From: Dyadobacter sp. CY261
Lineage (GTDB): Bacteria > Bacteroidota > Bacteroidia > Cytophagales > Spirosomataceae
Direction of reading: 5' to 3'
Assembly: GCF_021440085.1 (NCBI RefSeq)
Contig: NZ_JAKCPW010000001.1
Span: 1,116,001 to 1,180,000 of the forward strand
Length of the DNA stretch: 64,000 nucleotides
Shown here: piece by piece, positions 29,044 through 38,935 of the stretch
Numbering within the stretch: the first letter of the stretch is position 1
Layout of the letters: the number at the start of each line of letters is the position of its first letter
Translations under genes and position numbers: made by a program
The notes under the pieces: generated by a model
Told to the model about the DNA's origin: nothing
Database searches by the model: none
What the model saw: the letters and a program-made list of their open reading frames with translations, nothing else

Positions 29044-30837
29044 ATGAAAAAGACTTTATATGCCTTGGCTCTGATAATGACATTGCTCCCTTTCAGCAGC
29101 TGTAATGATGATTTTTTGGACAAAAAACCGCTTAATGAATACAGTGGTGATGCAGTCTGGAATGATCTGGCGTTGATGCAGACATTTGTCAACAATATCT
29201 ACAATAATCTGCCGCACGGCTTCACCGAGCTGATGATGGCCTCCCTTTCCGATGAATCGATCCTGACTTTTGACGGTGGCAGCAGCAACGTGACCAAGTC
29301 GCTCATTACGCCCAGTGATTACTCGGTTTTTGATCCCAATTTCGGCCTGAGCGGGGTGCATCCGCGTGCCTGGAAAATGTCATGGGATTGGGTTTACAAG
29401 AGTGTCAGGGCCTGTAACTTGTTTTTGCAGGAAGCGGAAAAGCATACGTATGACAATGAGGCGTTGAAAAAAAGGCTCACAGGCGAAGTCCTGTTTCTTC
29501 GGGCCTATCATTACCATAATCTGCTGCTGATGTATGGAGGCGTGCCCATCATTACGAAGGCATATGGCCTCAATGAAGATCCGCTTGTGCCGAGAAACTC
29601 CTTTGAGGAGAGCATCCGGTTTATAGCCGACGACTGTGATAAGGCAGCCGGACTACTGCCCGATACTCATGCAGGTGCTGATAAAGGCCGTGCGACAAAA
29701 GGCGCCGCGCTCGCACTGAAAGCAAGGGTGCTCCTGTATGCGGCCAGCGACCTTTATCACAGTCAGTCCAGCTGGGCAGGCAGCTACGCGCATCCTGAGT
29801 TTATCGGCTATGTAGGCGGAAACCGCGCCGAAAGGTGGCAAAAAGCAAAGAATGCTGCCAAAGCTGTTATAGATCTGAATGTATATGATCTTTACAAGAA
29901 GGAGCCCGGCGCTTCGGATGATGTCGCGAAGAACTATGAGCAGATTTTCCTTTCGAAAGAAACCAGCGAGGATATTTTCGTGCGGTTCTTTGTTCAAAAT
30001 TCCGGCGAAGGATACAATCCGGGCCGCTACAACAATCCGAACGGCTACTTTGGCTATGGTGGCAATACGCCGACCAGTCAATTTGTCGACGAATTTCAGA
30101 TGAAAGACGGCAGCGCCTTCGACTGGAATAACCCGGTCCACAAAGCCGATCCTTATGTGAACAGAGAACCGCGTTTTTATGCCAACATTCTCTTCGAGGG
30201 CGCCAAGTGGCAAACCCGCCAGACAGGCGCACAAACGCTCGACCCTGTTGGAGTAATCCAGGTGGGCTATTATCAGCAAGCGGACGGTTCATTTCTTGGC
30301 GGGCTTGACACACGCAACAGCTCCTTTGCGGCAAAAGAAGACGGTACCTATACCGGCTATTATTTACGAAAGTTCATTGACCCGACGGTCAATACACAAT
30401 TTTTGAAGCAGGATCTCCCCTGGCGGTTTATCCGCTATACCGAAGTGCTGCTCAGCTATGCAGAAGCTTGTAGTGAGCTGGGTGAAACCGCGGAAGCTCA
30501 GAAATACGTCAATATCGTGCGTCGCCGGGCAGGTTTACCTCCTATCAGCTCCTCAGGTGCGGCGCTACGCGAAGACCTCAGGCACGAGCGGAAGATAGAG
30601 TTGATGTATGAAGACCAGCGCTACTTTGACATTCGCCGCTGGATGATCGCTCCGAAGGTATTTTCGACGAATGTGCAGGGCGTAGATATCCGGTACAAAA
30701 AAGGGAAAAGCAAACCGGAATATTCTTTTGTCAGCGTCCGGGACCGCGCTTGGAGTGATAGGGCCTATTTTCTTCCCATTAAGCTCGATGAGATCAACAG
30801 GAATTCGCTATTAATCCAAAATCCGCTTTATAATTAA
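29044..30837 (+). CDS. SusD/RagB-family lipoprotein
   Basis: A 597-residue surface lipoprotein, partner of the SusC at 25573. The signal MKKTLYALALIMTLLPFSSC gives a lipobox Cys at residue 20, followed by NDDFLDKKPLNEYS. LTGEVLFLRAYHYHNLLLMYG, FIRYTEVLLSYAEACSELGE, RHERKIELMYEDQRYFDIRRW and LIQNPLYN are family motifs. The GH38-like gene follows almost directly, so the imported glycan is probably a substrate of that enzyme. Confidence 0.95.
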   Translation: MKKTLYALALIMTLLPFSSCNDDFLDKKPLNEYSGDAVWNDLALMQTFVNNIYNNLPHGFTELMMASLSDESILTFDGGSSNVTKSLITPSDYSVFDPNFGLSGVHPRAWKMSWDWVYKSVRACNLFLQEAEKHTYDNEALKKRLTGEVLFLRAYHYHNLLLMYGGVPIITKAYGLNEDPLVPRNSFEESIRFIADDCDKAAGLLPDTHAGADKGRATKGAALALKARVLLYAASDLYHSQSSWAGSYAHPEFIGYVGGNRAERWQKAKNAAKAVIDLNVYDLYKKEPGASDDVAKNYEQIFLSKETSEDIFVRFFVQNSGEGYNPGRYNNPNGYFGYGGNTPTSQFVDEFQMKDGSAFDWNNPVHKADPYVNREPRFYANILFEGAKWQTRQTGAQTLDPVGVIQVGYYQQADGSFLGGLDTRNSSFAAKEDGTYTGYYLRKFIDPTVNTQFLKQDLPWRFIRYTEVLLSYAEACSELGETAEAQKYVNIVRRRAGLPPISSSGAALREDLRHERKIELMYEDQRYFDIRRWMIAPKVFSTNVQGVDIRYKKGKSKPEYSFVSVRDRAWSDRAYFLPIKLDEINRNSLLIQNPLYN

Positions 30838-30864
30838 CTGGTGGGAGGTCAAAACAACAGATTC

Positions 30865-33465
30865 GTGAAATATTTCAGACTGCAATTTTTATTTCTTCTC
30901 GCAAGCGTTGCCGTCCAGGGACAGCCCGTAAAAAGGCTGTACCTGGCCAATGACGACCACACTGACTACATGTGGACGGCCGACGAGGCGACCTATGACA
31001 GTGCCTTCGTTCATATGCTGGATTACCATCTGGACCAGATCGATTCAACCCGCAACAACCCGCCAGACTTTCAGGCGCGGTTCAATTGCGATGGCAGTTA
31101 CTGGATCAGGGCTTATCAGAAATACAGGTCGGCCGCGCAGTTTGGCAGACTCATTGCTGCGATCAGATCGGGTCATATCGGAAGCCCGCTCAACACGCTT
31201 GTAAGCACTTACGGTGCCCAACCGACGGAAGCCGTGATCCGGGGTATGTACTACGCCGGTCAACTGGAACGAGCGTTCAAATTACGGTTCACATTGGCCG
31301 AAGCCATGGAAAATAATACCATCCCGCTCGGATTGAGCTCCCTTTGGGCGGGATCGGGCGCCAAATACAGCTGGAAAGGGATAGGAGGCTACGGTAGCCA
31401 AATGACCTACGAAAGCCGTGAAAACCGCCGGCACCAGCTTTACCATTTCACTGGACCCGATTCAAGCAGCGTGCTTATGAAGTGGTATAACTTTACTGAA
31501 AACAATAAAAGGATATCATTTGGCGGCTATGCAGAATGCAGGTTGGCAATCAAGTCTGACGATAAATTGGGTGACCTTAAACGCCTGATCGGTCATTTGG
31601 ATGCATTGTGTGATACTATTTCTCCTACTTCCAGGTACCCTTACAACGTAGCCGGGGCATTTGGCTACGGGCACGACGACCTGGATAATTTCACCAGCAA
31701 GCCCTTCCTGGACGCGGCACGCAGTGAAACCACCGCTAACCGTAAAGTGCGTTTGTCGAATGAAATTGATTTTTTTGAGGATATATCAAAAACGTATCCT
31801 AATATCCCGTCAGAGTCGGTCAGTTACGGAAATGAATGGGACCTGTACTGCGCATCGATGAACGAGACGACGGCAAGGGTACGCCGATCGGTTGAAAAAT
31901 TGCGGGCGGCCGAGGCGCTTTCCTCACTGGTAGCTTTGAACAAACCAGCTCTTTTCGCTGATCTGGAGCCTGCTAAAAACCTCGCCTGGCAATCACTTGG
32001 CATGTACTGGGAACATAACTGGACGGCTGATGGGCCTGTCAGGCAGCCCGTGCGCGCCGACTGGCAAATCAAGGTCCAGCAACAGCTTTCGTCGTACACC
32101 GACTCCTTGTATAACCGGTCTGTTTCAAATTTGGGCCATCAGATCAAGAAAGGTCGCAATCAGCGGTTTTACGTCTTCAATCCATTGAACTGGACACGGG
32201 ACGACATCGCTGATTTTGAGTACGCGGGTTCCGAAAAAGTAATAGTTAACGATCTGGCTCTCCGTAAAGAAGTCATTAGCCAGCTAGTGTGGCGGGGAAA
32301 TAAAAAGTACCTGCGTATCAAGGCGGAGGGCATTCCCTCGGTAGGGTATAAGGTTTATGAAATCAGGCCAGGCACACCAAAGCCGGCGCCGGATGCGGTG
32401 AAAGTCAGTGGCGAATACATCAGCAATTCAAGGTACCGCTTGCGCCTGAGCCGGTCGGGGGCTATTACTGAGTTGTATGATAGCCTGGCTGGTGGCAGGC
32501 AGCTGGTTCGAAAGACGGACAACCGCTACCTGAACGATTTGGGCAGCTCAGATAAGCGGCAAGGAAACCCATTGATGATTGAAAACGCCGGGCCCGTTTC
32601 GGTTACAGTGAAGGCGGTGTCCAATGATCCTGTTCCGCACACCGTTCGGTTGACCCTATTCAAGGACAGTCCGCGTATTGACATACAGGATAGCATTCAG
32701 GTCAACTTCAAAGATGTGAAGACTTGGGCGTTTTCATTTGATCTGAATAATCAAACCACCCGCCATGAAGAGCTTGGTGCCGTTTTGACTGCCAAACTCG
32801 AAACCAGGCAAGGCCACTATGCATCTCAAAATGCAAGACTGGACTGGCAAACTTTCAACCACTTTGCCGATATGAGCGAAAAGGACTACGGCGTGACGCT
32901 TTCCAATGTCGATTGCAGCTTTTTTAAGTTAGGTAAAAGCACCGTCGATTCATTACACGAAACTTCCTCCCAACTCAGCGCACTGGCAGGCGGCAGGGTC
33001 GATACCAAGCGGGAAGACAAGGGTGTGCTGGGCATTGCCAACCAGCACGGTGAGCGTGGTTTTTTATACCAATTCGCGTTATCGACCCATCAGGAAGGAT
33101 TTGATGCATTGCAGGCAATGCGTTTTGCCCTCGAACATCAAAACCCGCTGGTAACAGGCCTGGTGACTGGCGCGACATCACTTTATCCCGAAACGGTTTA
33201 CAGTCTTCTCCGGACCGATGATCCCGGCTTGCTGCTGTGGAGTATTAAGCCCAGCGAGGAAGGTATTCAGAGCGGGCTTGTGACGCGCTTCTGGAATATA
33301 AATCCCATTGCTGCCGAATCCACGATTGCATTTGACAAGCAAATCAGGAGCGCCTGGCAAACCAGCCATATTGAGACAGACCAACAAAAGCTAGATCCTA
33401 AAAACGGCAGTTTGCCGACCCGGTTCCGACCCCACCAAATTCAGACATTCCGGGTAACCTTTTAA
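30865..33465 (+). CDS. Secreted GH38-like glycoside hydrolase, copy 1
   Basis: About 866 residues. Two GTG starts are possible (30841 and 30865); I prefer 30865 because its signal peptide aligns with that of the paralogue at 36239. The N-terminus has NDDHTDYMW, matching the His-x-Asp zinc motif of alpha-mannosidase family GH38. Later come GYGHDDLDNF and a C-terminal beta-region with RFYVFNPLNWTRDD, a typical GH38 C-domain motif. Where GH38 proteins carry the Asp nucleophile I read AEAMENNTIPLG, with Glu and no Asp, so chemistry or specificity may differ. It likely acts in the periplasm on glycan imported by the SusCD pair upstream. The family call is by motif only. Confidence 0.75.
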   Translation: MKYFRLQFLFLLASVAVQGQPVKRLYLANDDHTDYMWTADEATYDSAFVHMLDYHLDQIDSTRNNPPDFQARFNCDGSYWIRAYQKYRSAAQFGRLIAAIRSGHIGSPLNTLVSTYGAQPTEAVIRGMYYAGQLERAFKLRFTLAEAMENNTIPLGLSSLWAGSGAKYSWKGIGGYGSQMTYESRENRRHQLYHFTGPDSSSVLMKWYNFTENNKRISFGGYAECRLAIKSDDKLGDLKRLIGHLDALCDTISPTSRYPYNVAGAFGYGHDDLDNFTSKPFLDAARSETTANRKVRLSNEIDFFEDISKTYPNIPSESVSYGNEWDLYCASMNETTARVRRSVEKLRAAEALSSLVALNKPALFADLEPAKNLAWQSLGMYWEHNWTADGPVRQPVRADWQIKVQQQLSSYTDSLYNRSVSNLGHQIKKGRNQRFYVFNPLNWTRDDIADFEYAGSEKVIVNDLALRKEVISQLVWRGNKKYLRIKAEGIPSVGYKVYEIRPGTPKPAPDAVKVSGEYISNSRYRLRLSRSGAITELYDSLAGGRQLVRKTDNRYLNDLGSSDKRQGNPLMIENAGPVSVTVKAVSNDPVPHTVRLTLFKDSPRIDIQDSIQVNFKDVKTWAFSFDLNNQTTRHEELGAVLTAKLETRQGHYASQNARLDWQTFNHFADMSEKDYGVTLSNVDCSFFKLGKSTVDSLHETSSQLSALAGGRVDTKREDKGVLGIANQHGERGFLYQFALSTHQEGFDALQAMRFALEHQNPLVTGLVTGATSLYPETVYSLLRTDDPGLLLWSIKPSEEGIQSGLVTRFWNINPIAAESTIAFDKQIRSAWQTSHIETDQQKLDPKNGSLPTRFRPHQIQTFRVTF

Positions 33466-33476
33466 TATCAAACACA

Positions 33477-34394
33477 TTGAAAACAGCTGCAATAGGGATT
33501 GACATCGGAGGCACCCGTACCAAAATGGGACTTGTGAACCTTCACACGGGCGAAGTGTTACGGATGCTTGTATTTGATACCAAGAAGAAGTCTGCCAGCG
33601 CTTTCGAAACAAGCCTTCATGACAACATCAATATCCTGGCCGGTGAGCTTCCGGCAGGGCTGCAACTTGCCGGTGTCGGCATCGGTGTTTCAGGGTTTGT
33701 TTTTGAGAACGGAACAGTGGACTCGACCTACGGGTTTCTCGAATTCATGGAAGATTACCCCCTGGCTGCAATCATAGAAAAAAAGCATCAAATATTTTGC
33801 CGTATCGATAACGATGCCCGGTTGGTGGCACTGGGCGAGGCCGTTTATGGAATCGGCAAAGATTATGAGCGCGTGCTGATGCTCACGCTTGGTACAGGTG
33901 TGGGAGTGGGGGGGGTCGTCGGGCAGGCGCTCGACGGCAGGTTACCCTTCGCCCATATGGCCGGGCATATGAAAGTCGCCACCAGCGATGTGACCTGCTA
34001 TTGCGGCAAAACCGGATGCCTGGAAGCGCTTGTTTCCGCCAGTGGCATCACCGCGCTTGCCGCCAGGGTGTATGATCAGCAAAACTTGTCTGAATCGCCT
34101 GGGGATTGTGAACAAATATTCAACGCTGCGCTGGCAGGACACAAGCCGGCAGTTGATATCATCAACCAGGTAACCGCCTACCTGCGATCAGGCATTGCCA
34201 ACTACATCAATATATATGCTCCGGATGTCATCATTCTGGGTGGGGGCGTTGCAAAAGGATTGAAGAACAGGCTGGCCTCCCTGCATGAGCCCGGATTACT
34301 TGGCCCCTACAAAGGCTACCATACAAAAATTGTGCTGTCTGAGCTCGAAGAGCAGGCTGGTATACTGGGCGCCGCATTACTTTTCAAACCATGA
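33477..34394 (+). CDS. ROK-family sugar kinase with zinc motif
   Basis: A 305-residue ROK kinase starting at TTG 33477. It has the phosphate loop IGIDIGGTRTKMG, LTLGTGVGVGG, GHMKVA and the intact zinc motif CYCGKTGCLEA near residue 180. It should phosphorylate a sugar in the cytoplasm after uptake. Its stop overlaps the EamA start (ATGA), and it lies between the GH38-like and transporter genes. It is the complete counterpart of the cysteine-less ROK at 2139. Confidence 0.92.
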   Translation: MKTAAIGIDIGGTRTKMGLVNLHTGEVLRMLVFDTKKKSASAFETSLHDNINILAGELPAGLQLAGVGIGVSGFVFENGTVDSTYGFLEFMEDYPLAAIIEKKHQIFCRIDNDARLVALGEAVYGIGKDYERVLMLTLGTGVGVGGVVGQALDGRLPFAHMAGHMKVATSDVTCYCGKTGCLEALVSASGITALAARVYDQQNLSESPGDCEQIFNAALAGHKPAVDIINQVTAYLRSGIANYINIYAPDVIILGGGVAKGLKNRLASLHEPGLLGPYKGYHTKIVLSELEEQAGILGAALLFKP

Positions 34395-35311
34395 CAGAAA
34401 AAAACAATAACTGGATCTTTTATTCCATTGCAGCAGCGCTTTGCTGGGGCGTATGGGGTGTGGTGGCAAAGCTCATTTCCGAAAATGTGAATCCCTACAC
34501 GAATCATTTTCTGTTCACAGCAGGTATGCTGGCGACCATCCCCGTGATCTTTAGAAAATTGAAAAAGCAGGAAGCAAACCGTAAAGGGATTCTCTGGGGG
34601 TTACTTTCGGGCGTGTTTGCGGTGATCGGTAACGTCGCAGTTTTTAAGTCATTCACCAGCGGAGGGCTTGCAGCGATCGTCATTCCGGTGACAAACCTTT
34701 ACCCGCTGGTAACGATCATGTTTGCACTGATTTTTTTCAAGGAAAAACTCAACTGGGTCAACGCAGCCGGCATTCTGCTGGCGATTCCGGCGGTAGTACT
34801 TTTATCGGGCCAGTCGATGCTCTTTGAAAATCCGGCCCTGTTTTTCAGGCAATTCGGGCTGGATCCCTGGATGTTTTATTCAATGGTCGCCTTGTTCTTT
34901 TGGGGCATTTTCAGCGCGACACAAAAGATCACGACCAACTACATTTCAGCCGAATGGGCCTATGGTGCCTTTATTGTCAGTTCGGTAGTACTTTCAATGC
35001 TCTTTGTTATGGGCGGCCAGGTCGATTTTTCTTTTACCCAACAAACCTTCTGGCTCGGGTCGCTTGCCGGGACCTTGAATGGTCTGGGCGTACTGTGCAG
35101 TTTTGCGGCCTACCGGGCCGAAGGTAAAGCTTCGCAGGTGACTACAATCGCTGGTGCTTTGCAACCGGTTTTTACGATTCTTTTAGCCATATTATTCTTA
35201 GCCGAATCGGTTTCCTATGTGGAATTCACCGGCATCGGCGTGGCCATAGTGGCCGCCTTACTATTGTCCCATGAAACCAAAGTACAACGCGATGAATCCC
35301 ATGCTTTCTGA
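34391..35311 (+). CDS. EamA-family (DMT) transporter
   Basis: A 306-residue membrane protein with about ten hydrophobic segments in two EamA repeats (SIAAALCWGVWGVVAKLISE and, in the second half, SMVALFFWGIFSATQKIT). The GNVAVFKSFTSGG and FAAYRAEGKASQVTTIAGAL stretches fit the family. Overlap with the ROK gene upstream (4 bases) and the SIS gene downstream marks it as the uptake step for the sugar that ROK phosphorylates. Substrate is inferred, not shown. Confidence 0.9.
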   Translation: MTEKNNNWIFYSIAAALCWGVWGVVAKLISENVNPYTNHFLFTAGMLATIPVIFRKLKKQEANRKGILWGLLSGVFAVIGNVAVFKSFTSGGLAAIVIPVTNLYPLVTIMFALIFFKEKLNWVNAAGILLAIPAVVLLSGQSMLFENPALFFRQFGLDPWMFYSMVALFFWGIFSATQKITTNYISAEWAYGAFIVSSVVLSMLFVMGGQVDFSFTQQTFWLGSLAGTLNGLGVLCSFAAYRAEGKASQVTTIAGALQPVFTILLAILFLAESVSYVEFTGIGVAIVAALLLSHETKVQRDESHAF

Positions 35312-36212
35312 AATTCTGGAAATTCCACAAAAGGCTCTTCAACTCTTGACAAAGCCCGTTGCTGAGATGCCTTTGCATGTCAAATACCTTGGAATGGGCT
35401 CATCCTATTTTGCCCCTCTGGCATTCAAATACATGGGCTTCCCCGTTGAACCCGAGATGGCATCGGAGTATTATCATTACCTCTCCGGTGCCCAAAAACA
35501 GCCTTTGGCAGTCATTCTCTCACAGTCTGGCAAGAGCAGCGAAGCCCTGTGGTGCAGTCGGCTTTTTGAGCGGTACATCGCCATCACCAACTATGCCGAA
35601 AATGCATTGGCGCAGGCAGAAAATGTAGAGCGTGTGGCTGAGATCGGCGCCGGTCCGGAGCAATATTCGTCTTCTAAAACCTATATCAATACCCTGCTGG
35701 TCCTTTTCAGGGGACTTGGCCTTGATCCGTCCGCGGCCGTACAGGTGCTGGCGGCTAAAATGGCGCATTATCAACAGCAGGGGAAATCAATGGCCGACGA
35801 GATTCATGACAAGCTTACCAGCGGCCATATTCATGGAATCTATATCACCGGCAGCGGCCCGAACATCGCAACGGCGTTTCAGGCTGCGTTGATTTTGAGT
35901 GAAAGTACAAAGCTCAATTTCAATGGCCTGCCGATGGCACAATACGATCACGGCCCGAAGGAAACGGCCAAAGACAGCATTGTCATCCAGATTATGGCCA
36001 AAGGCAATGCTTATGAAAGGACTGCAAAGCTCAGCGAGACGATCCGCCGGGCAGGCGCTTTCGTGCTGACCGTTGAAGAAGCGGAGACAGAAGAGAATTT
36101 TTCTGTGCTGCACAACATTGTGCCCTTCAATTTTGTGGCCTATTACCTGGCAGAGAAGCTGGGCGTTGGCGAGACATTTACAGTTGGCGGCAAGGTTACA
36201 GAAGTTCAATAG
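35292..36212 (+). CDS. SIS-domain sugar isomerase (GlmS isomerase-like)
   Basis: About 306 residues from the ATG at 35292. Starts at 35271 and 35301 are alternatives, and all overlap the EamA gene. Two SIS halves are visible: LGMGSSYFAP and VILSQSGKSSEAL in the first, GIYITGSGPNIATAFQAALI and QYDHGPKET in the second. This matches the isomerase part of glucosamine-6-phosphate synthase without the glutaminase domain, as in deaminating or deglycating sugar-phosphate enzymes. With ROK and EamA it suggests that an amino or N-modified sugar is metabolised. Confidence 0.88.
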   Translation: MNPMLSEILEIPQKALQLLTKPVAEMPLHVKYLGMGSSYFAPLAFKYMGFPVEPEMASEYYHYLSGAQKQPLAVILSQSGKSSEALWCSRLFERYIAITNYAENALAQAENVERVAEIGAGPEQYSSSKTYINTLLVLFRGLGLDPSAAVQVLAAKMAHYQQQGKSMADEIHDKLTSGHIHGIYITGSGPNIATAFQAALILSESTKLNFNGLPMAQYDHGPKETAKDSIVIQIMAKGNAYERTAKLSETIRRAGAFVLTVEEAETEENFSVLHNIVPFNFVAYYLAEKLGVGETFTVGGKVTEVQ

Positions 36213-36238
36213 TTTACCATTTCTCTCCGGACCCGAAC

Positions 36239-38833
36239 ATGAAAATCTATTTACTTAGTACCATTATGCTGCTGTTTATTGGTCAGGGTCACGGCCAGCA
36301 AGCGCCCAAGCGGCTTTACATCGCCAACGACGATCACACCGACTACATGTGGACAGGGGACGAAGCGCAATACGATTCGGCATTTGTACACATGCTGGAT
36401 TATTATCTGGACCAGATCCATTCTACTAAAAACGAGGCGCAAGACTATCAGGCGAGGTTTAACTGTGATGGTAGTTTTTGGGTAAAGGCATATCAAAAAT
36501 ACCGCTCGCCATCACAATTTGACCGGCTGGTAAGGGCCATCCGCTCCCGGCATATCAGTGTACCGCTCAACTCCCTGGTTAGCACTTATGGCGCACAGCC
36601 GACCGAAGCCGTCATCCGCGGGATGTTCGATGCAGGCAAGATGGAGCGAAGCTTTGGAGTCCGTTTTCCGTTGGCCGTTTGTATGGAAAACCAGACGATG
36701 CCACTCGGATTGAGTACTTTGTGGGCAGGCTCGGGGGCGAAATTTAGCTGGAAAGGGATTTGTGGATGCGCCAGCAGAATGTCCAAAAGCAGTTTTACAG
36801 GCAGAAAACACCAGCTATACAAATATAACGGCCTGGATGGGAGTGGAGTGATCATGAAATGGTATGATCTGACGGGAAGCAATACTTCGCTGGGCGGATA
36901 TGCCGAAACCCGGTTAGATCAAAAGCCCAAAAGTGTGGATAATGAGCTGCGGCAGAGCATCAAGCTACTGTCTGCAATGGTTGATTCGGCAGGAAAGAAA
37001 AAATACCCGTTCGACGTGGCTGGTGCATTTGGTTATGGCTGGGACGATCTGAGTTCTTTCGTCTCACCCCAGTTTATCAATGCGGCAAAAAGCAGCACAA
37101 CTGCCCGGATAAAAGTACGGGTTTCCAACGAGGAAGATTTTTTTGAGGACATAGCCAAACATTATCCTAAACTCCCTTCGGAATCGCTGAGCTACGGCAA
37201 CGAATGGGACACGTATAGCGTTTCGATGAACGAAACGACGGCACGTGTCAGGCGAGCCACCGAGAAATTGCGGACCGCCGAAGCGCTGGCTTCCATTGTT
37301 TCATTACGCGACAGAAACTTTGGCCAAAATCTGGATAAGGTCAGAAATGCAGCCTGGGAGGCGTTTGGCCTTTATTGGGAGCATGACTGGACCGCCGACG
37401 GCCCGGTTTCGCAAAAGCAGCGGGCCCAGTGGCAGATCAAAATGCAGCAGCGCATTACAGCTTATTCAGACTCTCTTTTTCAACAGGCAAGCGATGCACT
37501 CGGCAAGCAGCTAAGGCAAACAGCCAACTCCCGTTTTTATGTGTTTAATCCCCTGAACTGGGCCCGAAATGACGTTGCCGATCTTCAATATGATGGAGCA
37601 TTCCCCGCTAGGGTTATTGACCTTCAAACGAATGGAGAAGTGCCTAGTCAATTGGTTTTAAAAGGCGGTAGAAAGTATCTGCGCATCCGGGCCGAAAATG
37701 TGCCATCTGTTGGTTATAAGGTATTTGAGATCAGACAAGGAGCAGGAAAGCGGTTTCCGGCAGCAGCCACGCTTTCGGGGGATTATCTTGCTAATGCGCA
37801 TTATCGAATCCGTTTGCGAAAGTCAGGTGTCATTACCGAGTTGATTGACAGTCTTGCGGCCAGCCGACAGTTGGTAAAAGTCATTAACGGGAAATATCTG
37901 AACGATCTGGGGACGACGGCTATCGATGAAGGTAATCCACTGGTCATTGAAAACGCAGGGCCGGTTTCAGTAACGTGGAAGGCAGTTTCCGGCAACCCAA
38001 TCCCTCACACGGTGCGAGTGACTTTGTTCAAAGATAGCCCAAGAATCGAGATTGAAGACAGCATTCAGGCTAATTATAAAGACCTTAAAACCTGGGCTTT
38101 TTCCTTTGCTTTGAAGCAGCCCACCACGCGGCATGAAGAGCTGGGGTCGGTATTGACTGCCAAAACGGACAAAAATGGCGGCCACTATGCAAGCCAGAAT
38201 GCCCGTTACGACTGGCTGACCTTCAATCATTTTGCCGATATGAGCGAAAGCGGCTACGGGGTGAGTTTATCCAATGTAGATTGCAGCTTTTTTAAACTGG
38301 GCAACAGTACCCCCGATTCCCTGGATGCGGCCTCTTCGCAGCTTAATGCGCTGGCCGGCGGGCGTACCGATGCGCTCAAAGACACGGCCATGTTGGGCAT
38401 ACCGGATCAGTTCGGACAGAAGGATTTTCTCTACCAATTTGCTTTACAGACGCATCAGCAGGATTTCGATGCACTTGCAGCCATGAAGTTTTCAATGGAG
38501 CACCAAAACCCATTAACGGCGGCAGCTGTTACAGGACCGGGTTCGCAAAGTGAGCAAGTCGCCTTTTCACTGCTCTCAAATGATCATCCCGGCTTGCTGC
38601 TGTGGAGCATTAAACCGGCAGAAGGAGGCATCACAAATGGGCTGATCACACGGTTTTGGAACATGGAAAACAGACCGGCCAATACCCATATTACGCTTCG
38701 GGCGCCGGTAAAAGAGATCTGGCAAACCACGCATATTGAAACCAATGAAAAGAAGCTGTTACCGGCAGGTGGCGGGTTGAAAACACAGTTCAACCAGCAT
38801 GAATTGAGGACATTCCGGTGGTCGCTGAAATAG
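36239..38833 (+). CDS. Secreted GH38-like glycoside hydrolase, copy 2
   Basis: 864 residues, clearly homologous over its whole length to the protein at 30865. The signal peptide is MKIYLLSTIMLLFIGQGHG. Zinc-motif region NDDHTDYMW, GYGWDDLSSF and RFYVFNPLNWARND are all conserved. The expected nucleophile region reads AVCMENQTMPLG, again Glu in place of Asp. The cysteine-containing CGCASRM segment and differing loops suggest a different linkage or aglycone preference from copy 1. It lies in the same operon, after the SIS gene. Confidence 0.75.
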   Translation: MKIYLLSTIMLLFIGQGHGQQAPKRLYIANDDHTDYMWTGDEAQYDSAFVHMLDYYLDQIHSTKNEAQDYQARFNCDGSFWVKAYQKYRSPSQFDRLVRAIRSRHISVPLNSLVSTYGAQPTEAVIRGMFDAGKMERSFGVRFPLAVCMENQTMPLGLSTLWAGSGAKFSWKGICGCASRMSKSSFTGRKHQLYKYNGLDGSGVIMKWYDLTGSNTSLGGYAETRLDQKPKSVDNELRQSIKLLSAMVDSAGKKKYPFDVAGAFGYGWDDLSSFVSPQFINAAKSSTTARIKVRVSNEEDFFEDIAKHYPKLPSESLSYGNEWDTYSVSMNETTARVRRATEKLRTAEALASIVSLRDRNFGQNLDKVRNAAWEAFGLYWEHDWTADGPVSQKQRAQWQIKMQQRITAYSDSLFQQASDALGKQLRQTANSRFYVFNPLNWARNDVADLQYDGAFPARVIDLQTNGEVPSQLVLKGGRKYLRIRAENVPSVGYKVFEIRQGAGKRFPAAATLSGDYLANAHYRIRLRKSGVITELIDSLAASRQLVKVINGKYLNDLGTTAIDEGNPLVIENAGPVSVTWKAVSGNPIPHTVRVTLFKDSPRIEIEDSIQANYKDLKTWAFSFALKQPTTRHEELGSVLTAKTDKNGGHYASQNARYDWLTFNHFADMSESGYGVSLSNVDCSFFKLGNSTPDSLDAASSQLNALAGGRTDALKDTAMLGIPDQFGQKDFLYQFALQTHQQDFDALAAMKFSMEHQNPLTAAAVTGPGSQSEQVAFSLLSNDHPGLLLWSIKPAEGGITNGLITRFWNMENRPANTHITLRAPVKEIWQTTHIETNEKKLLPAGGGLKTQFNQHELRTFRWSLK

Positions 38834-38935
38834 GTGATAATATTTCCATAAAAATTGCAGTATCTGTTGGTCTCTTTTGCCATCCATTGAAAAAGTCATG
38901 GCTGTCAAGAGCATGAAATAATCCATTTTAATCCC

